A DNA stretch of 64,000 bases from Amoebidium appalachense. Taxonomy: Eukaryota > Ichthyosporea. The notes under the pieces are model-generated. The model had not been told where the DNA came from. It saw only the letters and a list, made by a program, of their open reading frames with translations, and did not search any database. The position numbers and the translations under genes were made by a program. This document shows, piece after piece, positions 11,953-24,716 of the stretch. Within the stretch, counting starts at the first letter, position 1; each line of letters opens with the position of its first letter. The stretch spans positions 5,704,001 through 5,768,000 of the forward strand of contig CAVNZM010000006.1 of assembly GCA_963693365.1 (NCBI GenBank). The letters are read 5' to 3'.

Positions 11953-13677
11953 ATATCATGCTATCAATAAGGGTGCAACAAGAGGTCTTTGAATGTTGTA
12001 ATGGTGGGGCAGAGTGGTGGCACCCGGGGGGGGGGGGGGGGGGGGATTTGGCCTTCCCCATACGGGTTTTCATGTTTCACTTCTGGGATTTCTTGTTTCG
12101 AATGAGATTTTAAGTACCGTTCTTGGTTTATGCCTGTTGAACCAGTTATGGTAGTAAGTAGTTTAAACTGTTAGTGTGCTATTACGAAAGTTTGTTCGAG
12201 AGGCATGTCGTTTGAATGGTTTTGTGTTTTCCGTTTCGGGTGTGTGTGCCACTTCAAATCTCAAGGGAGATAGATGAAACAGTGCACAATTGATATTCCA
12301 TTTTGCCATGGTCTCAATTGTACATATGACTGCCTAAGGCTTGGGGCCGCAGCAGGTACGGTTTTAAAGTCATGCGCACAAACTTGCTGTAACCCAATTA
12401 TTATATAAACTGTGTTGCATAAGTAGGACCGTCTAATTTTTGGCATATTTTAACTTGTAAATGGTTACAGCTCATGTTTTTTGAGAAACCTCTCTGCCCC
12501 GCCCGGCGCGGCATTTAATTTCGTGCAGGCAATGCCATGGTGTCATGGTAGTGCTAAGTTCTTTTAAATTTATGTTCAATTCTCGAAAGCTTGCAACTGA
12601 CTTGATGATTTTCGAATTCAATATACGTAAGTAAAAAATATATACAGCTGCGCAGAAAAAAAGTTCTGTCCATGTTTTCAGTAACGCCGGACTTATATGA
12701 CCTCGATGCGATGCCGCAGTAGGCACTGGCCCCAGAGATAGGCCTCAGGACGAGCCCTGAGTTATCCATCTGCAGCTGAGAGAATTTTCTTTGAATACTC
12801 CTTCCTTTTTTATTGTTGTATAAAATATCATAGTAGTGCCCTTTTATTCAAACTTTCTCGTCAATATCAATTTGAACACAAGAATGATAATATGCAAGGT
12901 GATAACATGTACATGCAGGTAGTAGTACAGCCCCCCCCCCCCCCCCCCCCCCCCAACCCCCCCTTCCTAGAAGCCCCGTCTCCTGAGTTCCTATCTATAT
13001 TTTTCTTGCTTCTGCTTACTGCTGCAACTTTAACCCCCGGCCTTTCCCACTGCCCTTGCCTGCATAAGCAACCCTGCTCGTCTCTGATCAAGACGGGTGA
13101 CCTACTCATGTTCAAGTGAAACAGTATCTGAGTTGGGTTTCGTTAACGAGGGGAATAGGTCGAAACTCGGGTACTGTGGATGACGTGGGCCCCCCCTGAG
13201 GATGGGCTCTGCTTATTATGCATACTCTTTATGTATGGCTTGCATTCTGCATCGTGTTATCCGTTTGTTCTTGTGTACTTCGTACTTTTTAACGCATTCA
13301 AAACCCCCCCAACCCCCCCCCCCTTCCCCCCGCACACACATACACACATGTGCACACACACACACACACACAAACACACTAACACGTACACATGTACACA
13401 CACACACACACACATAGACACGACGACTCCTCCCATGCATATGTGCACCGGTCCACCAAAAGGCTCTGAGAAAGATAAAAAAGTACTATCCGATAGTACC
13501 TCGTCCATTGTATTTTCGCTTAGATCGATGGCCGCATTGTGTTTACCGATCATCTAGTAAACACGCAGCACAGGCCATATCTAGCCCTTATCCCCCCCCC
13601 CCCCCCCCCCCCCCCCCATCACCTTCGATCGATATCACCACCACCACCCACACCTACATGCACCCATTGAAACATTG

Positions 13678-13726
<49 letters not shown>

Positions 13727-14351
13727 GGCCACCCACCCCCCCACCCACACGTGCCATGTCACGGTCAATTTATGCGGACCACATACATACCATGTATTGA
13801 CTACCTAATTAGTGTCAAGCCGTACTCCGTAGGCCTAATTTAACCTTACGTGAAGCCAACTAGTCTTGAACCAACAGCTCGTCTAGGCCCTAAATTCCCA
13901 CACGGGTCAGAATCTTGAAACCCCCGACACTAATATTAATTAGCTTTCATTCAATTTGAAACATAGCCATTAAGGTAAATGCCGTGCATTCAGAGCCCTT
14001 ATATAAATGTGAAACCCCTCAAATTTTTTGTTACAACTCCAACACATTCGCCTACTTCAGCACGCACTGCATATCACCCCTGATTTTCGGAAATGGTTTA
14101 GTCTATTAAAAATAATGATTTATGCATACACATGATTATGCATGTTCACGCATGTGTGCAACTATGGTTGGGTGAAAGGTGTGGACACTAGGTGCATAAG
14201 AGTTTTGTATGCCCGCACGTGTGTATGTCTACCAGGCTTTGCACCTGTGCGTGAACACACAAACAACCATTGGCCACGCGCAAATCAGCTGAAACAAGTT
14301 GAATCAAAAAACAAAAACCCCGAATTTTAAACCAAAAACCACATTTGCTGC
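11953..14351. other. Intergenic between convergent genes
   Basis: This is the 3' flank of the 118-aa gene and of the minus-strand phosphatase gene. 11953-12960 is mixed-composition DNA with no gene seen. 12964-13303 is a retroelement copy. 13320-13420 and 13680-13725 are (CA)n. 13800-14340 is AT-richer DNA without a supported gene. Confidence 0.5.
12964..13303 (+). mobile_element. 5'-truncated retroelement copy (about 340 bp)
   Basis: Same family and same 3' end (CGCATTCAAAA then C-run) as the copy at 9686, but it extends about 185 bp further 5'. It matches the minus-strand sequence of 27788-28130 and 35843-36186 almost base for base. Its 5' limit lies at a C-run. Confidence 0.9.
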
Positions 14352-14986
14352 TCAGCAGTATTTTCTCCTATCCCTCTGTCCCTGCTGTGTCGGTCTCGCA
14401 TAATTCCCCCTATAATCATTCTGCCGGGAATTCAGAAACGCTTCATCCGTTCTCGAGAAATTGCGATCACGATCTCTCCTCGAATCATAATCGTGTTTAT
14501 TTGCCCTTCTTGGGTCATATGGGCCAGGCAAATCGCGGTTATTGGCTCTCCTTGGGTCATAGGGGCCAGGTAAATGCCCCAAATTTGGTCCGCTCCAACC
14601 GGGCTGCCTATAATCGGATCTCCCAGAATACGATCCAAGCAAACCGTGTACCGGGTATTCTCCCAAAATGGACCGCTCTGACTCATTCCGGCTCCTCTCG
14701 AAGCTGCCGGGACTTGCATACTGGGCGGGATCATACCGGGTCCCATCGTGATCGCGATTGGATGATTCCTGCATCCGATCACGCCAATTGCTCTGATCCG
14801 ATCCATAATAGGGCCCAAGTTGTCGCGGTTTGTTATTGTTATTGTTGTTTGGACGTGGCCCGTTGAAGCCCTGGTGTTGCCTAATCCCTTGTGAACCGTT
14901 CGGCGAATTTCGGTAGGTGGAAGATTGATGCGTGTCGTGTCTGTGAAAGGAGAACAATCCCAAGTCAGTGTCCAGCTCCAAGAGGA

Positions 14987-15082
<96 letters not shown>

Positions 15083-15730
15083 TGTGCGTGTCTGTGCGTG
15101 TGTGTGTGCATACATGTGTGTATGTGTGTGAGCGTGCGCTTGTGCGTAATGATGTGTATGTGTGTGTGTGTGTTTTGGGGGGAGGTGGAATGATTGGTTT
15201 CTGTAAGGGTGGGTAGTCTGTGCTTTTACCGTGTGTGTGCACGTTGGTGTGTTTGTACCCTGCACCTGTATGTTAGTGTGTGCGCAAGTGCCCATATTTT
15301 CTTGTGTATCTGCAGGTAAAAAATCCGCAAAATATCCAAATATATGTCATCGCGTGCTGCATTCGACCATAGGTGCACGTGTGTACTTGGCCATGCACCC
15401 AGAACAAAATATATGGGGGACAGGACCGGGGCGCCGGGGGAGGGGGGGGGGGGGGGGGGGGGAAGAATAGCAATCACCTTTGCATATTGGCCGGCCTAGT
15501 CTGCAACTCCACCCCCGCAAACGCAACATCCGTCTTGGCTACCACAGACACAAACTCTGGAACCTGCGAGGAAAAGAAGACTTTCAGTGTGTGTGTGGCA
15601 TGAAAAAAAAACATGTGTGGTAACGTAAGGCGGGAGGGGAGGGGAGGGGAGGGGAGGGGAGGGGGAGGGGAGGGGGGGGGGGGGGGGGGGGGGGGGGAAG
15701 ATGACCACCCATGCTGTCGTGTGCACAAAA

Positions 15731-15769
<39 letters not shown>

Positions 15770-16463
15770 AAAAAGGAAGGGAAAAAACTTGGCACAGTGC
15801 TCCCCGTGACATAAACCTCCATCCGTGAAGCGATCGGACATCCCTCCCCCCCCCCCCCCCCCCCCCCCCCCCTCAACCACCACCACCATAACCACCCATC
15901 ATCATCCCCCCCCCCCCTTCCCCTCCCCCCTCCCACCCCAAAACGAAAAATCATCAAACAAAAACCAATGAATAAGCGAACGAAAAAAAAAACATGCACA
16001 CAGTACTCACCGTGTCGTATTTCAACAAATCTTCCAGTAGCTTCTGCAGCTTCCCGCCCTCTTCTAGATCCTGGTCCCCCACTACGTCTGGGGTCCATGC
16101 ATGTGGGTGGATTGCATTTTGGGGGGTGAGTTCCGCCTTGTATTTGTCGTCATCGATCAGGAGGGTGTTGAAGGCATTGTAGGTGCGCCCTAGATCGGCA
16201 TCGGACCAGATCTGATTGGGCCATGTGTGTGTGTGTGTGTGGGTGGGTGGGGGGGGGGGGGGGGAGGGGGAAAGGAGAGAGAGAGAGTGTGTGTGTGTGT
16301 GTGCATTTGGAAGGGGGAGGGGGGGGGGGGGGGGAGTGGGGGGAGGGGAGGGGGAAGGGAGGGTGTGTGTTCTTGTGTGTGTGTGTATGTGTGTGTGTGC
16401 GGGGGGGGGGGGGGGGGGTGGTTTCAGTTTTTGCATGGATGGTAGCGATAATGGTTGGGTTAG

Positions 16464-16516
<53 letters not shown>

Positions 16517-16973
16517 GGTGGGTGTGTGTGTGTATGTGTGTGTGTGCGCGGGTATTTGTGCATGCGCACGTGCACAATTATGTGTCCTGTCTGAATGTCT
16601 CTGGATGTGGGCTGCATCTAGAAAACACCAGACGAAAGTCCCTTGCAGAATCACTGCCTCTAATGGACACCCTGCCTGCCCATGCACCCGGCACACGGCA
16701 GAACTACAGAAGCAAAACCTGAACACGTGTGTGTGCTTCTGCGTGCGCGTGAGTGTACGTGTGTGCGTGTGTGTGTTTGCTCTCGCCCCCTTCCTCTCTC
16801 TCTCATTCTCTCTCCCCCCCCCCCCCCCCCCCCCCCCCCCCTCTCTGTGTGTGTCACTCCCTCTGTATGTGTGCACGCGAGTGTGTGTGTGTGTGCACGT
16901 ATCTGTGTTTGTGCGCACATGAATATGTGCGCTTGCCTTAACATACAGGTGAATATGTGGCATGAGCCCACAA

Positions 16974-17041
<68 letters not shown>

Positions 17042-17464
17042 AACTGAGCGAGCATGCATGTGCTTGCACAGACAACCCCACCTTCTTCAAGTCCTTGTGA
17101 AATATCGGGCGGTGCTTATTATCGGGGTGTCTCCTCCCCGTATTATCGCACATATTCTGGTCCCACTGAAATTTCAACCTGCTGCAGTTTGCTCCAAACA
17201 CGTAGCTCACAAGTTTCTGTCGAACCACACCCCTCTATGAGAAAAACACCTGAAGGAGGCAACCCCCCCCTCCCCCCTCCCCCCTCCCCCCCTCGCCCCC
17301 CTCCCTCCCCACCTCTCGTCCCCTAGCCAAGATTTTCTTTTCTCTCGGGGGGAACAACAAACCATTATGGTATTGATACAACATCCCTCTATTCCCCATA
17401 TTCTACATTCTCAACTCGAACAGACTTGACTGAAGAGGGGCACGTTAAATTTTATTTCTGAACC

Positions 17465-17499
<35 letters not shown>

Positions 17500-17612
17500 G
17501 GGCGCCCCGAATACACATACCACCCCCACCACCAACGAACCCTGTCCAATGCTGCAACCTTAGTCCCCGTGAATGAACCCTATAAAGCATCTTTTTGTGT
17601 ATACCTCTCACT

Positions 17613-17657
<45 letters not shown>

Positions 17658-19070
17658 TTGGTCTCCATTCGGGATAGTCGATCCTCCCAAGTCCACATTA
17701 TCGATTCTCTTTCCACTCCCCCTCCCGGGCCCCGCCCCTGACACAGCCCCGCCTCTTCATTGCACACATACTTCCCTGCCCCCTCAAACACATACACACA
17801 CACACCCTCTCTCTCTCTTTCTTCCCTTTCCCCCTCTCCCCTTCCTTCCCTCCCCCCTTCGCCCACAGTAACCCATCCCTCCCTCCCTACCCAATCTTTG
17901 CCCCCCCCCCCCCCCACACACACACACCCCCCCCCCCCCCCCCCCCCCCCCTCTCACCCACACACACAAAACCACAGCCACACACCCGCACGCACACACA
18001 TGCCTACAACCCCCCCCCCTCCCCCCCCTTTCACACACACACACACACTCTCCCCCCCCCCAAACACACACACACCTCGACATTTTGCGCCTTTGCCGAG
18101 CTCCACACGGCCACGTCAAAGTGTTTGAAACAAAACTCGACAAAGGCCTGCTGGTGGGGTCTGTCCCAAACATAAAACGACCCAACCTTGCGGTCTGGTG
18201 GGCCCGGAACAGCCGACTGTGTGCACGAAAGGAACATCAGACGCACGGGCTATATGGAGCTCAGAAAAGATGTGTGCTGTAAACAAGCGTCGACCTTTTC
18301 TTTGTTCTTTGCTTCTTTCCTTTTCCTTTTTTCTTTCCTTTTTCGTTTTCTTATTCAGAAAAGGAGGAAGGGAGGGGGGGGGGGGGGGGGGGAGAGGGGG
18401 GTGTCTTTCTTTTTTCTTTTCAATTCTTTTCTTTTTTTCTTTTATTTGGAGGGGGGAGGCCGGGTACGGGGGGAGAGGGGGGGGGGGGGGAAGGGGATTG
18501 GGACGGGAACACAAAGACTGAGGGTGCAGACAAGACACCCATACCAGCCTCGACACAATGCTCTTTATTATCGTCATTAGCCCCTTGTCTTCCTGGATGT
18601 CGCCCATTCATTCACCCCCTCCACCCCTCACCCTCCCCTCACCCACCACCACCCCCCGGAGACCCACCACCCACCACACACGTCCACCTACTTCTCCCCC
18701 CCGCCCTCCCCCCGGCCCTACAAAAAAACAAAAACCACTTACCATGTACACAAAACCCTACATTTTCTCAAAGTTTATTCCTGCCAGCATTCCTTTTCAT
18801 GTAATCACTTCTTTCCCCATGAGCCCGGTGGCCAATGCCCAAGTGGTACACTCTACTGTACACACAAACATGCCCCTCGTGCTACCACATATATAAGGGC
18901 TGGTAAAGGAGAAAAAGCAGCAGAATTCGGCTCTCCCTCCTCCACTACCCCTTTTTCCCCTACTGCCCAAGTATCCTAGGTCCTGAAAAACAAGGTGGCG
19001 GTAAATAACCATGATAATGGCCCACCTTCCCCTTCCACATATACGCACGTGACACACACACGCAACGCAA

Positions 19071-19116
<46 letters not shown>

Positions 19117-19339
19117 ACACGCACACACACGTGCATACAGACACAGACACAGACACAGACACAGACACAGACACACCAGCCCGCTCCTTCACCTTCCACA
19201 CTTTCTGCTTTCCTCCCCACAAAGCTCAATCAAGCAAACCCACCAGCTCTTTTCCCTTCCTGTCTGAGGCTCGATACAGTAGCAGCCCGTTAATGTCCAG
19301 CACAAGAAGCTTCCTTCTATCGTCAGACTTAGTCCCCAT
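14352..19339 (-). CDS. NIF/FCP1-like HAD-fold phosphatase family protein
   Basis: Six exons join in phase to a complete 415-residue protein: 19339-19244, 18216-18076, 17216-17082, 16211-16011, 15563-15478 and 14940-14352. Exon 1 holds HAD motif I as [14 protein letters not shown]. Exon 2 has [12 protein letters not shown] and [13 protein letters not shown] (motif II region). Exon 3 has a WDQNMC block and ends HKDLKK. Exon 4 has motif III/IV as [14 protein letters not shown]. This order is that of NLI-interacting-factor/FCP1-type phosphatases. These usually remove phosphate from Ser/Thr, classically on the RNA polymerase II C-terminal domain. The first motif is DxNG rather than DxDx(T/V): the nucleophile Asp15 remains but the second Asp is Asn17, so activity may be changed or lost. 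The last exon is a disordered Arg/Asp/Asn-rich tail with two [10 protein letters not shown] repeats. Confidence 0.88.
15000..15078. repeat. (GT)n microsatellite
   Basis: About 40 GT units just upstream (minus sense) of the last exon of the phosphatase gene. On the minus strand it reads (CA)n and lies within about 65 bases of the TTTCACAG acceptor. Confidence 0.95.
15630..15935. repeat. G-run, (GA)n and C-run block in phosphatase intron
   Basis: GGGGA repeats, a G-run, (GA)n at about 15736-15766 and then a C-run. Intronic to the phosphatase gene; no coding signal. Confidence 0.9.
16220..17040. repeat. Dense (GT)n, G-run, C-run and (CA)n intron
   Basis: This intron of the phosphatase gene is almost entirely simple repeat: (GT)n at 16223-16240 and 16466-16512, G-runs near 16250-16340 and 16400-16418, a C-run at 16814-16840 and (CA)n at 16976-17037. 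Confidence 0.9.
17460..18075. repeat. C-run and (CA)n intron
   Basis: C-runs at about 17465-17498, 17612-17654 and 17900-17950 with short (CA)n blocks between. Intronic to the phosphatase gene; no exon was seen. Confidence 0.9.
19138..19176. repeat. (ACAGAC)n hexamer repeat after (CA)n
   Basis: About six ACAGAC units directly follow a (CA)n tract in intron 1 of the phosphatase gene. Confidence 0.9.
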
Positions 19340-20290
19340 GTTTTGTTATGAAACAACTATTAATAGTGAATAAGTGAATAAACTAGGTGCTGTAAGTTTA
19401 CTATTCTTTCTACAAGTAATTTATGCTAAAGATGTTGTCTGCTGATGCACCATACTTTCGCCGATGAAAGCATCATGTGCTTGCGTAGACTCCCAAGTAC
19501 GTGTGCAAAGTGGTACCAAAGCAACTCAACTAGTGATGCTTAACATAAACTATGCGCACGCGGTATTTGTACTTAGGTATATATACCCGTGCTTTTTCAG
19601 GTTACTTTTGTGCCTGAAATAATAGGTAGTCGATGGTAGGACAGAATTGTCGACTCGTCAGTAACATCTAGCAGGCAAGTTAGTGAGGGGTTTTTAAGCC
19701 TGATAGGCCATAAAAGGCCGAGTATCTAAACACTGCTTCAAGCAAACTTTTTATTGCCACATGACAGTGTGTTAACTAAAACCACAAGTTAGACAAAACA
19801 CTCCGTAATTCCCCTAGGCCTGTAATCAAAGTGGGAGTGAGGGTGGTTGCCCGAGCCGCAGCGAGCGGCAGGCTCTGTCCAACGAGGCCCTAGACATTAC
19901 AGAGTGATGATTCAGTGGAGCTGACCTCAAAATTTAGGGGCACGTTTTGTGATTTCAGCATTTCATCAGTCTGTCAGTTAGCTGGGTGCACCAGGCTGGC
20001 AGAGTCTGGACGCGTGCACTTCAATGTGTAAGATGTACATAGAACCCAAAACACATTATAGTGAACATGCATGCGCTGAGCTGACGGCCTGAGCATACTG
20101 TATACGTAGTCCACTGTGTTACCACATATAAATACTCCTCAATACACAAATAACAGCTACATATAGTCATTTGCTCTAATAGTCTTACTTCCTGTACGTA
20201 CACGGTGGCGGTCAAGGTACGTTCATGTTGATTGGCTAAAAAAGATTAGCCATCATCGAAATTCCCCGGTTCAAGGACAAATAGTTCTTC
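19340..20290. other. Upstream region of phosphatase gene; no gene seen
   Basis: Mixed-composition DNA without long simple repeats. It must contain the promoter of the minus-strand phosphatase gene. No TATA box or other motif stands out enough to call, and no supported coding exon was found on either strand. Confidence 0.5.
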
Positions 20291-20369
20291 AAGTTGCAAG
20301 GACCAGGTAGGCCCCCGAGCCCAAGGCTACACCGGCCAGGGCTCGAAGGAGAACCCCTTTTTTTTTTTT

Positions 20370-20401
<32 letters not shown>

Positions 20402-20429
20402 GGGGAGGGGGGAGGGGGGGGGGGGGGGG

Positions 20430-20475
20430 ATCATGAAGTAAATCGAGGTTGTGTGCTCCCTCTCCCTCCCTCCCT

Positions 20476-20561
<86 letters not shown>

Positions 20562-21102
20562 CCCTCCCTCCCTCTCTCTCTCTCTCTCTCCCCCCTCCCT
20601 TTCTCTCTCTCTCTCCCTGCCCCTCCCCCCCCCCCCCCCCCCCCCTCTCTCTCTCTAAATCTCTCTCCCTCTCTCTCTAGATCTCCCCCCCCCTCTCTCC
20701 CGCCCTTCCTCCCCCTCTCTCTCTCTCCTTCCCCCCCCCCCCCCCCCCCCCCCCCCCTCTCTCTCACGTGTAGCGCGCCCCAGGCCTGATCTTGATCACC
20801 CCCTAAAGGGGTAAAGGGGGGGGGTCACCGTTGTTTTGATACAAATGCCAACCGATTTATATCTCCCCCTTCGTCCTCCTCCCCTCCTTCCCCACTCCCC
20901 CCACTCCCCCCCCCCCCCCCCCCCCCCCCCCCTCTCCTCCCCCCACCCCCCTCCGGCACTTTCAAGGCTTCCTCGATTAAGTTTTTCTTTTTTTGGGGGG
21001 GGGGGGGGGGGGAGGGCGGGGGGGGGGGGGGGGGGGGGGGGAGAGGGGGGGGGAGGGGGAGATCGTGAAGTTTGTGTGCTCCCTCCCTCTCTCTTTTTCT
21101 CT

Positions 21103-21139
<37 letters not shown>

Positions 21140-21843
21140 CTCTCTCTCTCTCTAGCCAGATCTCTCTCCTCTTTCTAGATCTTTTCCCCCTCTCTCCTGC
21201 CCTCCTGATTCCCTCCCCCTCTCTCTCTCCTCCCTCCCCCCCCCCCCCACCTCTCTCTCTCTTTCTCACTCTCTCGATCTCTCCCCACCTCTCTCTAGAT
21301 CTCTCCCCCCTCTCTCCCGCCCTCCCTCCCTCTCTCTCTCTCCCCCTCCCCTCTCTCTCTCTCACGTGTAGCGGGCCCCAGGCCTGATCTTAGTCACCCC
21401 TTAAGGGGAAAGCTTTAGGGGGGGGTCACTGTGATACAAATGCCAACCGATTTATGTCTCCCCCTTCCTCCTCCCCCTCCTTCCTCCTCCCCCTCCCTTC
21501 CCCCCCCCCCCGGGCACTTTCAAGGCTTCCTCAATTAAGTTGGGGGGGGGAGGGTTATAAAGTATAATCGAGGTTGTGTGCTCCCTCCCCCCCCCCCCCC
21601 CCCCCTCCCTCTCTCTCTCTCTCTCTCTAGATCTCTCTCTCTCACATCTCTCTAGATCTCTCCCCCCTTTCTCTCTCCCTCCCTCTCTCTTCCCTCTCCC
21701 CCCCCCCCCCCCCCCCCCCCCCCCCTCTCTCTCACGTGTAGCACGCCCTAATCTTGATCACCTCTTAAAGAGGGCTCGAAAGGAGGGGTCACAGTGATAC
21801 AAATGCCAACCAAATCTCCCCTTTCCAAGTCACCCCCCCCCTT

Positions 21844-21875
<32 letters not shown>

Positions 21876-21905
21876 CCCCACCCACCCACCCCGCACCCCC
21901 GCGGG
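20430..21905. repeat. Three tandem units of about 350-600 bp
   Basis: Three successive units share the same order. Each has a GTTTGTGTGCTCCCTC or GTTGTGTGCTCCCTC start, a (CT)n/C-run, a CACGTGTAGC element, CCCTAA/GGGG sequence, TCACxGT, GATACAAATGCCAACC, another pyrimidine run, and a CACTTTCAAGGCTTCCTC-type end. CACGTGTAGC occurs at about 20765, 21363 and 21733; GATACAAATGCC at about 20838, 21433 and 21796. Unit lengths differ mainly through the (CT)n and C-runs. No ORF spans the conserved parts, so this is a decayed tandem duplication or satellite. Confidence 0.75.
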
Positions 21906-22593
21906 CACTTCTGTCTTCGGAATCCTCAATTTAAACTGCCTGTGTATAGCCCACGCAATTCACACGAATCAGTACAAACATGTTCAGTGCGGCTATGGTC
22001 CACACACATGTCAGACGGCACCGTGGCGGAAACGAATATAAATTCCCCAGGCGCAATTTGAAAGATGCATGCACGTGCATCTGTCCAGACGCATACATGC
22101 ACACTGCGGGGAACGGGCCTGATAAGGATGGTAATTCCAGTAATATGGATAACAAGCTACAGCTTATATAGTGATTATCATAGCAAGTTGTAAAAGGTAC
22201 GTATACATTCGGCCAACTTTTATTGCAAGACTCTTTACAACTTCAACGACATACAGTTTGAAAAGTTATTGCCATTCAAAAATAAATGATTCAAATGCAC
22301 CAAAGATCATTGCTATTTTGCCCATGGTTTCGATTTCCACAAGATCTACTCGGACCAAGTGCAGTCTACATGTGTAACCGAGACTTACCCCCCCCCCCCC
22401 TCCCCCTGCAACCGTGAATCACTTTCTCCCCCCCTCCCCCCCTCCTTTTCGTTCCTCCTAAGTTCACAAGTAACCAATTGAATTGCCATTTTCTCTTATG
22501 AAAATCATCAGTGAAAGTCAATCTGCCAAACACTTTCGAAAATGGTGATAAAGTGGTAAACTAAGTAGGCTAGCAGGCTGAGCCGTGATTGTG

Positions 22594-22772
22594 CTACACG
22601 ACGCCTGCCTCGTGAGCATATGCCTCCAGCTTGTCCGCCTTCTTCTGTGCCTGCGCAGCTGGGCCTGAAATATAGAAAACTTGTTACATACGAGATTAAA
22701 AAAAAAATAAAAAGATTAGTTGGGTGTGTGTTTGTGGGCACCTGAGTCAGATTTTTCTTTTTCTTTCTTTCT

Positions 22773-22807
<35 letters not shown>

Positions 22808-22814
22808 TGTGTGG

Positions 22815-22854
<40 letters not shown>

Positions 22855-23244
22855 GAATTAAAAAGTTTTGAAATCCCTGAGGCGCGAGTCCCACAAACAA
22901 TACTTCAAAAGGTTTGAATCGTTGAAGTTCAAGATATGGTATGTAGTCAGGGAAAAAAAGTAAAAATGCCAACGCGTCAGAAGCATGACTTTCACATGTG
23001 GCCAAGTCGGGGGCGCAAACCTAGTCCAAAGAAAGAAAAGCTCGAAAAAACACACACACACACCCTGGCCACACCCGCACACGAGTACACACGCGCGCGC
23101 GAGAACATGCGCACAAAAACACACACCGTGTCACATCCCCCCCCCCCCCCCCCCCCCTTTCCACCTACCCCCTCCCCTTCTCCCCCCATTCCTCCCCTAC
23201 CCAATCCCACCCTTCGGCTGCTCTCCCCCCTCCCCCCCTCTCCC

Positions 23245-23277
<33 letters not shown>

Positions 23278-23519
23278 TCCCCCGTCCTCAACTCACAGAC
23301 ACAACCATTACCTCCACGCAGTGTCTGCCCACCGTGCTCCTCTGCCTCCTCCCTCTGCAGTCTGCTCGCCTCCTCTTTTGCCCCCTGAACCGCCTCCAAA
23401 ATTTCATCTCCCTCACGCGAAGCCGCAACGTTTTCGGTGATGTTTTTGGACACGGCGGAACCCCCTGCCCCCGTGGTGGGCTTCACGCGGGGACCGGTAC
23501 CGAGAACGAGGTCACTCAT
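22594..23519 (-). CDS. Two-exon gene, 92-aa helical protein
   Basis: Exon 1 runs from the ATG at 23519 down to 23312 and ends in phase 1 at a GTAATG donor. Exon 2 runs from 22664 (after TATTTCAG) to a TAG at 22594-22596. The phases match and give 92 residues. The N-terminal third is Gly/Thr/Val-rich (MSDLVLGTGPRVKPTTG). The rest is a charged helix with EAVQGAKEEASRLQREEAEE, then an Ala/Lys/Glu-rich end (AQAQKKADKLEAYAHEAG). This resembles small hydrophilic helical proteins such as LEA-like or inhibitor-type proteins by composition only; no family motif was seen. The intron of 647 bases carries a T-run, a G-run and a C-run. The start is the first ATG of the open frame, preceded by AT-rich upstream DNA. 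Confidence 0.6.
22770..22853. repeat. T-run, (GT)n and G-run
   Basis: Adjacent homopolymers inside the intron of the 92-aa gene. On the gene's strand they read as a C-run, (AC)n and A-run. Confidence 0.95.
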
Positions 23520-24327
23520 GTTGGCGGGTTGGAGAAAGAGAGGAGTTGAGTGAGGGAAGGGTTCAACTTGCAATGTGTTTTTTGACACAGAAGTAATAAC
23601 GACACCGAATGTGTGGCAAGCGTGTTGCACGCACGTGGGACTTTGAAAGGTCTGTTTGATGTTTTGGTTTCGCAACGTTAGGTTAGACTTTTCTACTCAA
23701 TTTTTGCAAATTTTTACCTGGTGATTCGAACGGCTGTGTATGGGGATCTGCTTTGTTTTGTTTTTTACTCAATGAGACTTTCCCTTTCATACCTTCGGAA
23801 TGCTTTGTCAGCTTGGCCATGTGGCTCAATGCTGACGGAGGCCCCGGGTCTCCAAGCCAATCATTGCGTATGTTCGTGAGATGAGAATTGCAGGGGAAAA
23901 AATCACCCTACAGTCACCTTGATACTGCCACTTCTTTGCCCTTCTTTCCGACCCTTTGATTTGAACCTTTTTATTTAAAGGTCTTATTCAGTACCGCCGT
24001 CTAGTGTTCTTTCCGACCATGTCTTAAAGAATTAGTTAATTAACACCGTGACAAAAAAAAAAAATAGGAAACAGAAAAAACCAAATAAGGCTCTACAAAT
24101 ACTAATGCACAATATTTGTCCTTCAGGCGGGGAAAGTTTCTGTAACTGTACACGTGACACAAGTGCGATGCAAGATCCCGGGATTTTCTCAGCCATGATG
24201 TTTCATGTAGCCCCGAAAGCCTCAAGAAACACATGATAATTAATATTAAATTCGTTATTAAATGAGCACATGTGCACGATTTCGATATCACACCGTTTGG
24301 CCACGTCACATGCGTGGCACACGATCT

Positions 24328-24358
<31 letters not shown>

Positions 24359-24413
24359 CTAGCTCCCCCCCCCCTCCCCACCAATCCATCCCCCCCCCCC
24401 CCCCCTCCCCCCC

Positions 24414-24452
<39 letters not shown>

Positions 24453-24649
24453 CCCCGCCCCGCCCCGCCCTCCCCCTCCCCCTCCCAAACACACACACGA
24501 CCGTACACACCCACCCACCTATACACACACATATGGATCTCCTTCGTCAGACTCGCACAGATCTTCGACTTCGAGTGCGGTCTGAGCACGTACATCTGCT
24601 CGAGCATATAGGCCTACTAGTGAAGTCTTGCCCGAGTCTTCCCCCCAGT

Positions 24650-24716
<67 letters not shown>

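Noticed and set aside
19800-19910. GC-rich CGAGCCGCAGCGAGCGGC segment as a structured RNA
   Set aside because: Only a short local stem can be formed and no known RNA family pattern is visible.
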